From Ophthalmolycus amberensis (lineage: Eukaryota > Chordata > Actinopteri > Perciformes > Zoarcidae): a stretch of DNA of 64,000 bases. The position numbers and the translations under genes were made by a program. The stretch covers positions 1,335,001-1,399,000 of the forward strand of contig JAFEUB010000965.1 in the NCBI GenBank assembly GCA_024529925.1. Reading direction: 5' to 3'. The first letter of the stretch is position 1, and every line of letters starts with the position of its first letter. A model generated the notes under the pieces. It was given only the letters and a program-made list of their open reading frames with translations, was not told where the DNA came from and did not search any database. This document shows positions 48,197-60,800 of the stretch, piece after piece.

Positions 48197-48596
48197 TGTC
48201 ACGATCTTGGTTTTGATTTACTTTGTTTCCAGTATTATTTTGAATTTTCTTTGTATGTTCTCTCTCCTTTGCAATAGTCTGCCCCGCCCGTGATTGAATC
48301 CTCCTGTGTCTAATCACCACACCTCCCCAGTGTCTTTAAACCCTGTGTTCCCCTGTGTCAGTGTTCCTGCTAATATCGCTTGTGCACATGTCTGAATTAC
48401 ACAATCCTGTTTTGTGTTTTTTTTGCCCGTTCTTGTTTGCGTTGGGTTTTTAGTTCCACAATTTAGGACTCCCCTGCTATAAGTTTTGTTTTGGACATAT
48501 TTAATTTATTAAAGTCACCGTGAATCATCCCTCTGTTCGCCCGGGTTCATCTGCATTTGGGTCCATCCCCTGTTGTCTTTTTGCCCCCACGTGACA
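48197..48596 (+). mobile_element. Solo LTR of an LTR retrotransposon (400 bp) with 5-bp target duplication
   Basis: The element starts TGTCACG and ends CGTGACA, giving the TG..CA ends and short inverted terminal repeat of LTRs. It is flanked on both sides by the 5-bp direct repeat CATGG (48192-48196 and 48597-48601). A TTTAAA TATA-like box lies at 48335-48340 and an ATTAAA poly-A signal at 48508-48513, in the order expected of U3-R, so the LTR points rightward, the same way as bank1. No internal gag/pol sequence remains, consistent with LTR-LTR recombination. Superfamily is not proven; 5-bp duplications fit Gypsy-type or retrovirus-like elements. Confidence 0.8.
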
Positions 48597-48860
48597 CATG
48601 GATGACGTACATTTAATAATAATTCTACTGGTTAAATTACTTAATTACTTAGAATTGCTGCCATGGAGCTAGTGCTGTTGTAAATCAAATGGAGCAAATT
48701 CCAGAGAACAGGCTCTACGTTCACTGAAAGAATGGTCGAATTTCTTTGTCCATGTTGGTGTAGCAGGAAACTCCCTCTTATCTGAGCTCTTCCTGACAAT
48801 AGCAGTGCTGTTTTCCATGTCACTGTGAAGTTGAACCTGCAGACGAACGGACCTGTAGCC

Positions 48861-48873
48861 ATGAGCCAGACAG
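48861..48873 (+). CDS. bank1: bank1 coding exon 1 (start codon)
   Basis: Thirteen coding bases (ATG AGC CAG ACA G) end at a consensus donor GTGAGC. The start context GTAGCCATGA is good, and phase 1 joins exon 2 to read MSQTAKQLLIIYEPEAEQW, which matches the beginning of the TIR-like domain. Human BANK1 has a longer N-terminus, so an alternative upstream first exon is possible. Confidence 0.65.
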
Positions 48874-51800
48874 GTGAGCAGTCCCATTGCGTTGATTATT
48901 TATTCACTCAATGCATTTTTACTGGGGTAACGAAAACCAGTCGTCGCTTTTAATGTACGAGTCTTGCTGATTCGTGATCATTTGCAATGCTCGGAGCAAC
49001 AATACTGGCACAAAATATCTCAAAACAATATTGAAGTCTTGGTTGTTTTTGTATACGACTGACAATCAACGACACGATTTATGATCACTGTTCAGCCATT
49101 TCAATGCATCCTCTACAAACGTGTACGTTACATTTCAATATGCTGAACAGAGTAAATGCAAAGATATTTTTCCACTATGTGGGTCAGTTGCAGAAGTTTG
49201 GAGACTCTTTTACGATAGATATAGCTGACACAGCCTAAAGGCAGGGGAGATGTTTTATTCCATAGAATACTGAAACACTTTCTCTTGTAGCTAAGCAGCT
49301 GTTAATCATCTATGAGCCGGAGGCAGAGCAATGGGCAACTTATCTGCATTCAGTCTTCACTGGGCCAATCTCAGAGGCTGGGATCTGCTGCTACGACATC
49401 GCTGCAGTGTCCAGTCGGCGGGACGACTTCCTCAGGCTGGTCCAGTACACCTGCAAGCTCCTGGTCCTCTCCAAGGGAATGCTGGAGGGTCTGTGCCAGA
49501 AGCGGCGCTTCTTCCTGGCCCGTGTATTGCGTCCTGCAGCTCATGTGGTGGTGCTGCTGTGTGGGGTGGAGAGTCTCACCCCACTGCTGGAGCTGGTGCC
49601 CCTGAACGGCGACGAGTGCCTGCAGATCTCCAGTGAACAAGATGCTCATGAGTACCTGACCATTGTGACTGATATTGTGGGAAAAGGTAGGGAATTTGTG
49701 TTTCGCCTTGTGCTTATAGTCAATATATTTCAACCTAAGAAGCGTCACTCCAATTCGGATGCTGCAGTTTCCAAAATAATTATTTCATCCACGGAAACTC
49801 TACTATAATGATCATTTAAAGCAATATGAACCAATGAATAGTGGCCAGAAATATCTTAATGCGCGACAGTAAAACAGACTGCAATTTAGTCAAAGCGTGC
49901 ACATCCCAGTCTGCAAACCCAGAACACAATCCCCCTCTTCAGAATACCCTTCCTCCACATGGCCTCGCCGTTCCCCTGCCATAAATGCGAGGGGGAAAGA
50001 ATGCTCATTATTTGTGAGACTGGCTGAGCAGCAGCTCGGAAACCTGTTTACTGACTTTTTGTTTTTCTTCCTGTGAATTGTGTGTGTGCTTAAAGATTGA
50101 CATCCAATATTTTTTTCAGGCACCAGCCACAGAGACTTCTTTTGTGACTGTGTGTGTATGTCCTCGTCTGCCCTGTCAATTATCCTCTGCCTCCTTCCTT
50201 GTTTTTCCTAATTGCAATAGTTGTATAAAATCATAAAGCAGAGAATTGGGGGTTGTATTTCGACAGGTGTGTGCGCACGATATGATGCAAATAGTCTGTC
50301 CTCTTCGGCTACACTGACTATACTCTTTGGAAGCAATGCAAATTCAAGTGCACTCTGCATCACTTCATTGCACTGATACAGTGAAGGGCTTCAGGCCAGG
50401 ATCCCACAAATGGTTATATTTTAACCCAGGAGTACCTTCCCTATTCATACAGGATGCAGTTTGTTTGTTAGCACATGCAACAGATATGTGGGTGTTTGAC
50501 AAGTTCCAGTGTAAATTGGTGAATAAAAGGCACTTCATGACTGGTTTCTATGATCACGGCCTGAAAAGCTAAATCAACAGTGTTGGAAATTAGGAGACCT
50601 TTAAGCCATATTCCTATGACTTAAAATGTCACTTTTAATCATATATAGAGTTTTCGATTTAGTGTAATTTAACCTAGTTCGATTGTAAATAAGACAAATA
50701 TTCTACACAGCCATGTTAGTGACTCTGTTAATCACAAAGTACAATGGAGGCTGATGGGAATATCATTAGTTTTGCAGGTATTTAGTCATAAACCATTGAA
50801 ATTTTGACTCGATAATGGGGCTAGATAGCTCGGTAATTGCCAAGCGATTACATTATAGTAGTTGTTGGGACAATTCACTCGTTAACGATAACCTCACGGT
50901 GTTGCCAAAGGAAATGTCAGAGGATCACCAAAGTTCATCCAAATTTCATGGCGACGCAAATTTTAGTTGGCAAGATAGTTCAGTTTGGCCAACATTGCCA
51001 ATCCCTATATAGCCACGTTACTTGCATGGCTAAAAACACTCCTGGCTAGCTTATGGTATCTGGAACACATTTAGTAGACATCACTGTGATGCTACAGTAA
51101 ATGTCCCATCTTTTGTAGGTGTGTTAGCGGCGGCAAATGTCAACCCCTTGACACATGAACAATTAGGATCAGAGCAAAAGGCGGAACAAATGCAGTCAAG
51201 TGTCAAATCCAACATTGTGGTCGTTCCCTCCAGAGTTCCATGCAGGGTGAGACACTCAGCCAGTATTTTTTTATTTATTTTTTTCATAAAGAGTCCTCAA
51301 CATTTACTGCATTGCAGTTCACTGTACTGTCTCTTTGGCAGAGCTCTACGGAAGTGTTCATTCTCTTGAAAAATGAGTCGGCTGGCAGCGACGCCGAGGT
51401 CGAGGTCGAGTTCACTGGTGAGAATCAGACGCTGCGGGTGAAGCCTGCGTGCTGGAATGAGCGGATCCTGTGCGTCAATGCACCAGGTGAACAAAACTAA
51501 CAATGAGTTGTATGATTGAAATATTAAGTTAAGCCCAGCCCGGCGTGGACAGTATCTGGATGTTTTCTATTGCAGATTTTCCAGCAGGAAATGTAAGAGT
51601 GACAGTGTATAGCAGCGGGGTGCCACTGAGCAAGGCACAGCTGCAGTACTACAGCAACATGGAGGAAATAACCTCCCTTCTGGAGAGGGCAGCAGACCCG
51701 GTAGATTTCATGTGTCAGGTAAAGTCATTAAAGGGCTGTTTCAAATGTGGGCATTTACCAGGCAGGCTAACAAACGCACGCTATTGAGTTGCACTATGGG

Positions 51801-54800
51801 AAATGTAGGATAGTGTTTTTCATCGGGTCTTTTGATTTTGATCTCTCTCCAGTGTGTTTGCCAGTCCCACGACTTCTTTATGGCAGTGCAGTACTAAATG
51901 GAGTAGCACTTTAATAGAAGGTAGTCGGGGTTTATTTTTTTTCTGTGTATGAAATCATAGTCTGGAGAACAGCCAACTGCAATTGGCAACACGGCCGAAC
52001 CTTTCAATGGTAATGAAGATGAACATTAATATTTCTAAACTTTGTTTGCATGTTACTTTCTGTAAAAAGGAAGTAAACTTGATATTACACGACTCCGTTG
52101 TTTGTACAAGCAGTGGAGATACCTCAAACTTGAAACCTCCAACACTTGCAAATATATTCAAATAACTCCATCAATCATTGATTTAGGAAACGCTGTTCTG
52201 TTCTCTCCCCCCCCCTTTAATAAAAGCAAATTTTCCAAGGCATTGTGAATGTTACTGAGTGACTCATCGTTATGCAACAGGAAATTAGTCACTCGTCACT
52301 GCCGATAATCGATCCCCTTTCGAGTCGTTGGAAAGACGCAGAAAAACCGAAAATGAATTGAATCTGCATATTTCTGCTGATGGGTATGTGCGCCACTGTT
52401 TCCCGTCTCCTCTCTGGAAATGAAGAGACAGCAGGTTTCGGCCTTCCCACTGCCACGAGCACTTGATTCGATTAGGTCTCTTTTGCTGAAGAGGCAAACT
52501 TGAGCATTGCCAAAAGAAGAATTTGCCAAGAGTATTTCAAACAAAACGTCTGGACCGACACAAATGGACTCTGATGCATTTGGTTATGTTCAACTTGGCA
52601 TCTTTATTGTGCCTCTATAGACTATATCCATTGTTTTAAATGCTGCTTTTGTTGGGCTTTCAGTTGCTAATTTGCTTGTGCTGACTTGCCTTGCCTCAAA
52701 TTATTTCAAGATGTGTCCAGCTTGGGAACTGTCCTGTCTCTCTCTCTGGATTCCAGGCTCTTCAGGAATCCTCTGTGGAGAAGCTGGACCAGAAGTTGTC
52801 CTCCATGTTGTTGGCGGGCATGCCCGGCAGAGGATTTCAGAGACTGCATTGTGAAAACACACCTGGAAGAGGTACAGCACTGTGGGATTGCTTACTCTAC
52901 ATTGAATAACATCTGCTGCTCAATATCACTAAGGAATTATCACAAATGACTTGTTCTCCATGTATTCTGTATAATATTTAAATGCAGTGTTACAAGATAT
53001 ACCCCCAAAACCCAGTAGTATACAGTTCATAATTGCATCTAACACTTTTTCCACACATGCAGATTTATAAATATGTATCATTTTATGTTGAAACACGAGA
53101 TGATCAACTGATGTGCCACATCACAATGTCAATTGGATTCACTCCCTTCCCTCCGAGCATGTGTTTATGCAACAATGCGGGCTAAACACAAGTGTCACAG
53201 TTAGAATGCGTTCCCGTTGCAAGATGCACATTATCCACCATGAAAGGGAAGCCTTCCTTTGTTTCTTGGCTCATTATGTGGCAGATTGATGGCTTCATCA
53301 GCCACTAAGATTGATCCTGACTCTGCTAAAAAGAACCCAAAAAAAAAAAAAAAGGCTCAGGGAAATGTTCCCCATGACAAACGGGTCAATAAGTGCCTCC
53401 GAGCTGTCTTCCTTAGACTCTCCCGATTGTGTTAGATTGCACACATCGGGTCAATTTAAAGTTACGTAAGGAAGTGGTGAGTGGGGATTTTTTTTGTTGT
53501 TGTTATAATCAGAGCTCCACCATGCAGACGCACCATCGCTCCTCCACTTCGCTGCCCGGTATGGATTCAAGAGCGTCTCCAGCCTGCTCCTGCTGTGCCC
53601 AGGTGCTGAGCGAAGCGATGCACACAGCCAACCGCCATGGACAGACGCCCAGTGAGATCGCCAAGAGTCACGGCCATACAGAGCTTCACGTCTTATTGAA
53701 GGAAACACTGGTAACTATTTCCATAATAACTATTCACAGCTCTCAAATAGGGTTTCATTCATTTGTATGTTCCGGATCATTTTCACCTCTGCTCCAGTTA
53801 CGCGTACTTTGCAACATGCCAGCAAATATTATCTTGGCTTTATTGACCCTGTATACAATAAACACATTTCTCAAAATGCCAATATCCAATGACTGCTTCA
53901 CATGTCCAGTGCTCTGTGAGCTAATTAAATCCACCCGATGACATTGTTTATCATCTATAGAGCTGGCTGGATGTAATGTCACCTAAAGTATTGGAACTGG
54001 AATTCTATGGTTTTCAGTTACCTGCTGACAGCTGAGCAAAACAACACATGCACCTGATCTGAAAGCGAGGGCCCAGGAACACTCTTACTGACACAAACAC
54101 AGCGTTAGGGCTACGAGCGAGTGGTTATCAATAATGAACAGAATGGAGAGGATAGAAAGGTGGAAAGCAGGGAGAGTGTGACCTCACTCCCTCCTATCTA
54201 GTGTCTATACATCCAGCTCATGGCACAGTTGGTGGATTGATGGTCCCCCCCTCCCCCCCCCCTCCATCTCATCCTGAATTTGTTTGGCCTGTGAGGTTCC
54301 TAATGGAACACCCCCACAGATAATCGAAAGGCTGCGTTTGTTCATGCACGCACAATGGCTCAGAGCGCAGGTCGTCTGCACACATTCAGACAATTAATGC
54401 AGCCGCTAACTATTTTCTTGCGTAACGGCTGTCATTTCCCCGCGTTAATATGAAGAGCCTGTTCCTTTTCAACCTCCCATTTCATTGTGTGGGGAGAAAC
54501 ATAAAAGCAGCAATCCAAATTTAATAGATCCTTTGCATGCAAGCACATCCTTTTATTTGATAATTCTGAAAGGACACTAGGATCATCCTGTTTTTTTGTT
54601 TTCTTTTCCCAATGCTAATTTAATTAGGCAGTGAGGACATTATCATTAAAAGAAAGACACGATGTGCCCAGTGGTGTAACATTAGCAAAGACAGCAGGCT
54701 GAAAACACCAGATCATTTCTGGTGTTTCCTGCAAATACTCCACTTGATGCAAGAAGCAAATTAACATTTTCACATAAACATGATTCACTTGAACGGAAAA

Positions 54801-57800
54801 AATAAAGAATACTTACAGTTCCTGCCTGTAGCTAACCTGGAACTGTCCGAAGGTAAACAGAGACTAAATCCATCAAGCATCACCACTAATGCTCACTATT
54901 AAACTTAACATGTTTACATCTCATTTGTTTAATCCCTAAAAACTGAAATATATAAACCGACTTGAGGTTGAAACAAAATACTTGCGTCAAAAAGCTTGCA
55001 TCAGCAGTTGAATCAGCTACTTGTCAATCGGTAACAGGCATCATGCTCATTCATTCATATGAAAATCTCTGCTACAGTCTTCCCTAATAACACTGACAAC
55101 TTTGAACATTCTCTGATTCAACCTAGAGTATCGCCCCCCGAGGGAAATTTAGACACTCCAACAGCTGTTGCAAATGTATTTATCCCCCCTAGCAACGCTG
55201 CTAATTGAGAGTGACTGCAGATGGCACGAGGTTTGATCAGATTGCTCAAGTGAGTCAAAGTGCTCGCTGCGAGTCGGCTGAGCTGACAGGGGAGAGTCAA
55301 ACACAGGTCTCTCCACGGCGACTTCAACACGCCTATAGATGCAACATAACAGACAGATTAGACATGCACAAGCGACTGACATTTGTGGTCTCCTTAGGGT
55401 AATTAAAATGTATCTTAACAGCAAACTAACATGCATACTGTGCTTGTGTGGCGTGTCAGAGGAAGTATAAGAGGACGTATGTTTCGTGGTGTTTTGTTCT
55501 TGCTCCTTTTTATTTTTTATTTTTTGCACGGCAGTTTCATTAACTCATCTGCAGTGTTCCCCCCCCCCCCCCCCCACCTCCAATTAATCAAGCCACGCTG
55601 CATCAGTGATTTGGGCATCGGTGTAGCAGAACTCTGTCAATAAAGCCAGAGATGGATTGGTCCCCTGCTTCATGCACAGGCTGAATCACTCACAGGCCCT
55701 GCATCACATCCACGAGTCTGCCCTGGCACCACACTTCTTTGTTAATTAGCTGCGAACCGCTCCAGAGGGGAAAGCTGAATTATTCAGGGGGAGCATAACC
55801 GGAATATAAATAAAGAAAATGTTATTATCCGCGATGTTTATGTCCACAGACTGCAATGTGCCCGCTCGTCGTAATTACTAACACAAACACACATTGTCCT
55901 TATTTTATATTTTAGTACTTGGCATTTAGATGGACTCTGCGCTCCTAGATTCCACTGCGTGCTCTCACACAGAGCAGAGCAGAGCTCGATAAATAGCTTG
56001 CAACTGTATGGTCCTCAGAAGAACTGTTTATGTGCTGCATGCCGTATCTCTCTACTCAAATGCAGCATACACAAATTAGGTGCCGCCCGCTAATCCAGGG
56101 ATTTGTTGATTCCACCGACCCCATTTTGCATGTTACGTTTGTTCGGTCAGTGACTGCACATCATGTTACAGGCAAACTTCACAGATTTGTTTATCATTTG
56201 AATCATACAGTCATCCCTTTTTCATCCGTCAAGCTATACGTTGCACGTGTATCGCAGGACTGGGCTACAGGAAAAACAAACATTTATCCAACCACTTTGA
56301 GTCAGTCTTCAGCTATGCTAGCAGAGTTGCTTCAAGAACGGCACCGTCGGCCCACTAAAATATCTGGCCAATGGATTGTTTCAAAATATTACAGACATTC
56401 ATGGTTCTGAATCCTGAGTTTGGGGATCCCCTGACTTTTCCTTGAGTGCAACCATTAGGGTTGACATTTGTGGTTCAGCTGTGCTTTGAGTTCAGCGCTA
56501 ATTAGCAAATATTAGCATGCTAAATAATAAGTCGGACATGGTTGACACCATACCTGCTAAACACCAGCATGTTAGCGTTACCATTGTGAGCATATTGACA
56601 TGTGGCTCAAAGCACCACTGTGTTTAAGTACAGCCTCAAGGAGCTGCTAGCATGGCTGTAGTCTTGTTATAATGGCCGACTAGGATACATGGTTTCAAAG
56701 AAAACTAGAAATATAACACTGTACAAAGTAAACCTAGTTTGAAGTGTTCCTTTGCCTGCCGAGCTGACCACTTCTTATTTTCCCATATAGCCAAAAAATG
56801 AGTTGTGCAGATTTTGTCTGCACGTCACTGAAGTGACGGGTTAAGTGCCACGCTGTACAATCTGCCACAAACCCAACATTCTTATCCTGAAACCACCATG
56901 TCGAAAGACAACCAGCACGCTGGCACCGAGAGCCGAGACGAGCCAGCTTGTGATTTGACCATTTCAGCTGCTGAAAACCCGATTTACGCTGCTTATCTCA
57001 CTCTCGATTCACTTGAGATTTGCTCTCCCTCCAACACAACCATGCCTGCTGTTTTGTCTGAAGCACTGCTGCTTGGATTGCGGCGGTGAAAGTGAAGTTG
57101 TCTGGAATGCCCCGGGGGCTCCTGCAGTTTCAGACATCTGTAAAATGATTCAGCATTCGTGGTTAGTAAATAAATTCCTCTCCTCTGTCCAGAAATTACC
57201 TCTGAAAACACCACATTGTGCTCACAGCGTCCAACTATTAGAATTCAATGTTCACGCTGCGGTGGTGATTAACCCGTCCCTTCTACCTGTTGGGGCTTGA
57301 TATGAACCTCCACTGTTAAGTAACGTATTCATGGCAACCAATCAGTAATTTGCAGCAGTAGGAATGGTGTAATATTGTAATTGAGTCATGAGAGGCTGTG
57401 TTGCTTGGAAACTGCACACAGAGCTTGGCGGGTTCTACGGAGGACATCTTGATGTGAGCCGTGTCTCATATGTTCTTTATATTACTGACTGAGATTGTTA
57501 TTGAACTAAGAATATATCATATCAGTTTATGTGTATATATGCATTATGATGGAGTCTTCATTGTCATCTGCTTTGAGGCAAATTCTACAATACAGCTCTG
57601 CAGCTGCTTTAGAGACCTTGTATTTTGTTAACATACTTTAATTAATGTTCAGAAAAACATTTTTCTCATGCAGTCGCCTGCATATACGTATATTGTAATG
57701 ATATATATATATCCCCATTAATACGTTGTAATTATAGTGAACTTGATTCAAAATACATAAAGTGTACACTGTAGTGATTAGTCCAACAAGTGTTATGTTG

Positions 57801-60800
57801 TGAAATAGCATTTATTGCATTTCCTTAATGGTTCCTATGTGAAAAGAAAAATCTCTAAGAAAGCAGCTTTTTATGAGTCATTTCAAAAATGATGATGCAA
57901 CTCTTCAGTTCTTCACATTTCTATCAGAAGTTGAAATGCAGCAGTTAATTGAGAGCCGTACCGCAATCTAATTACGGATGCAGCCTAAATATCAAGCCAC
58001 GGGCCTTGAATTGCTCACTAAATGATATGTTTGGACTGAAAGGGGAAGATTTGTCTGATTTCATAATTACCCTGATCATAGCCCTGTCTGTCCCTCAGCA
58101 TGCCATTAGCAGATAGGCCGACTCTGCAGCAGCTTTTTGCTGTCAGAACACTGCTCTCTGTTATCCAGCAGCATGGCGAGGGAACTTACAGCCGCCTCTC
58201 CAATTCCTGCGATGGCTCTGAAATTGCTGTTGCCACAAGTTGATGTCCTAACAGATGCGGTGGGAAACCTCAATTAACGGTCTCGACGTTTGTCACAAAC
58301 TCACATGAGAAAACTGCACAATAAAGCATGGCATGGAGGCAGATAGCCTACGGTGTGACCTATGTATTGGACATGTCTTTCCTTGAATTCTAAATGGCCT
58401 CTATTGAGCTGCTTCGATTTGGAAGAGGCATAAAACACATCTCTTCATTCTCTGTTATTGCAGAATATGTTCGGCTCAGACGAGGACGATGGGGATGCCG
58501 GTTTGTACGAAATGATGTGCGCTGCAGGTGAGTGAAGGACTGATGGGAAGTGGGAGGACAAAGGAAAGCTGGTAATGGTGTTTGTTCTATCCCATCACAT
58601 CTGTATGCCGAGTTGCTGTTCATTTCCGAGCACTGAATATTTTCCCCCCCTTGCCGATGGGCCCAGCGTGTGTAGCCTTGCCTCCGATGTAGCTGTAAAC
58701 GGTAGCAAAATCAGCATGCAGAACTCCATCGTCACACTCGGGCAACAGTGCTGTAAACACTTTGTGCATTAGGGATTCCTTCCACCGCACAGCCACGAGA
58801 AGACCACGGAGAGGGGGAGGACGAGAATATCTATGCACCGCTGGGGGCGAGTGATGAATACGACACCATCTTGAACTCCACAAAAGCCGTGGACATTGCC
58901 AGTCGCCCACCAGCGCCCACGCCTCGGCCCGAGATCACCGTGGAGGAGGACAGAACCCCTTACATCATTAAAGGTAACTTATGAGTCTTGCGTTGCAATC
59001 ATTTGCCCCCGTTTTCTTCCAAATCACAGGACATGATGGAGCTGATTTGGAGTTTAAAAAAAAACCACAACACTGAGTCATGCACAGTATGTGAAGGGGG
59101 AGTTTGGGAGAGCATGTGGGAGGGAGGAAGTGCCTGGAATGTGCATTGCCAGAGATGCTTTTTTTTTGCAACGTAGTTTGTTTTGATCCCATAAACCACA
59201 ACATAACACCCCCCCCCCCCACCCACCACAGAGAAAGCCCACAGTCTAACTGTTCAATTTCAGCTGCGTGAATATTTCATGAAGATGAAACATCCAAAAG
59301 TGAGTGGTATTATTAAGGCTTATGAATCATTAAAACAGCTGCGACTTCTCTCTCTTACATCTTGCAAATACAAAAACATACACACACGCTTCGACAATGA
59401 ATTGTTATTCACAGATATTACACTCGTCCCCCACTAACCATCACTTGCATATTCAAAAACACATAAACATGATTTTAATGACGTAAGCGCCCCATCTCCA
59501 TCATGCAGTTTATTCTTCCCGATGGGGCCTACAAAGCAAAAAAAAGAAGAAGAAAGAAACAGTGCACCACTGAACTCCCTGCATCCCAACCATCCCCTCA
59601 GTAACAGAGAAGGAACTACCGTGCTGCCATCTGCAACCAATCGTGGCCAGACCAAGGCCAAGTCAGCCAGAATAAGTCATTACACATGTTTTCCATCGTC
59701 CTTATGTCCCCAGAGTGCACGAGGGAGAGAGGAGAGGGGTTTTGGGGTTTCCATCCATCGAGACGGTGGCGCTTCAGAAACTGCACGAGGATCACATTTT
59801 GCTCCTCACTCCCGCTGCCACAGTGAGAGATGCGAGCGCAGAGATGAGGCTCGGTGGAGGATTAGGCGAGGAGCCAGTTATTGGAGACCACTGCGCAAGT
59901 GGAAATAATGAGGGGGGGGGGGGTTCTGTTGTGAGCAGCGTCTCCAGCTCAATGAGACTAAAATGCTGAAATGGGAATCAAATTCAGTCTCACGGAGTTG
60001 AATTACTCTGCTTGTAAACTACACTGAGAGTAATGCACACGCTACAGTCATGTGGATGTGCCCCTCAGCTGTGCTGCTCCACACAGTTTCATTTCGGAAT
60101 TGAGCCACAAAGCCAGGCTTGTGTGGTGCGCAAGCCGCGCTCGAACATGAAGTGGAAAGGAGAGACGCCGTCATGGAGGAAATGGTCAGAGGTGGGGATT
60201 ATCTTTCAGGGTGTGGATGCTGAATTTTAATCCAGTGTTGGTCACACAGCCGCAGCTCCTCCGCCCTCCTGAGAGCCAAACAGAGCAGCCTTTCATACTG
60301 AGAGCTCACAACCAAACCAAAAGCATCATTCAGCGGCGTTTAATTCAATCCAGAGCTGGATGCGTGTCTTTCTCCGAGAGAAACTAATTTAAGCTCTGGA
60401 ATGAAAAACAAGGATACATTTAATTTAGATTAAATTGGTCTTTTTCTGAGACATTTAGATTGATGGGATGTTTGTTTTCTGCTGGCTCTTCAGATTTAGC
60501 GATCCACTCGATAGGTTGTAAGTTTAGGCTGTGGCGCCACCTCGTGGAGGAATTGTTCAAATGTAGGCACGCACATCTTTGTAAAATCGGCTCCGGCTTG
60601 AGCCCGGCACTGTATTCAGTGAGGGTGATGTCAACAAGAAAATTCTCCTATTGTGGAAAAAGTTGAATGTTATGTTACATTTTGTAGTATTAGTTATTGT
60701 GAGCTGGCTCATGTGTTTTACAGTGTTCCAGCAGAAGACGACGCCGCAGAGCGACGCTGATCTGTATTCACTTCCCACTAAACAAGGTGAGTGTCAGGTG

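Larger units (their letters stand above)
46000..48860. other. Intergenic interval between ppp3ca and bank1 (head to head)
   Basis: This 2.86-kb interval separates the two start codons and includes both 5' UTRs. It contains the ppp3ca promoter motifs near 46270-46312, a degenerate minisatellite (46675-46915), a short TG repeat near 47653-47671 and a solo LTR (48197-48596). I see no other gene in it. Confidence 0.7.

Noticed and set aside
53600..53630. A micro-intron (CAG/GTGCTG donor look-alike) explaining the exon 7 frame change
   Set aside because: No AG acceptor lies far enough away inside the exon; the gap would be only about a dozen bases, below any working intron length.
59264..59299. 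Possible 36-nt extra bank1 exon (acceptor TTTCAG, donor GTGAGT)
   Set aside because: The flanking exons join in phase 1, and in that phase the insert begins with an in-frame TGA; exon 9 to exon 10 directly gives the conserved IIKVFQQK.
59715..59969. Open stretch in bank1 intron 9 as an exon
   Set aside because: No match to the expected protein and no phase-compatible splice sites.
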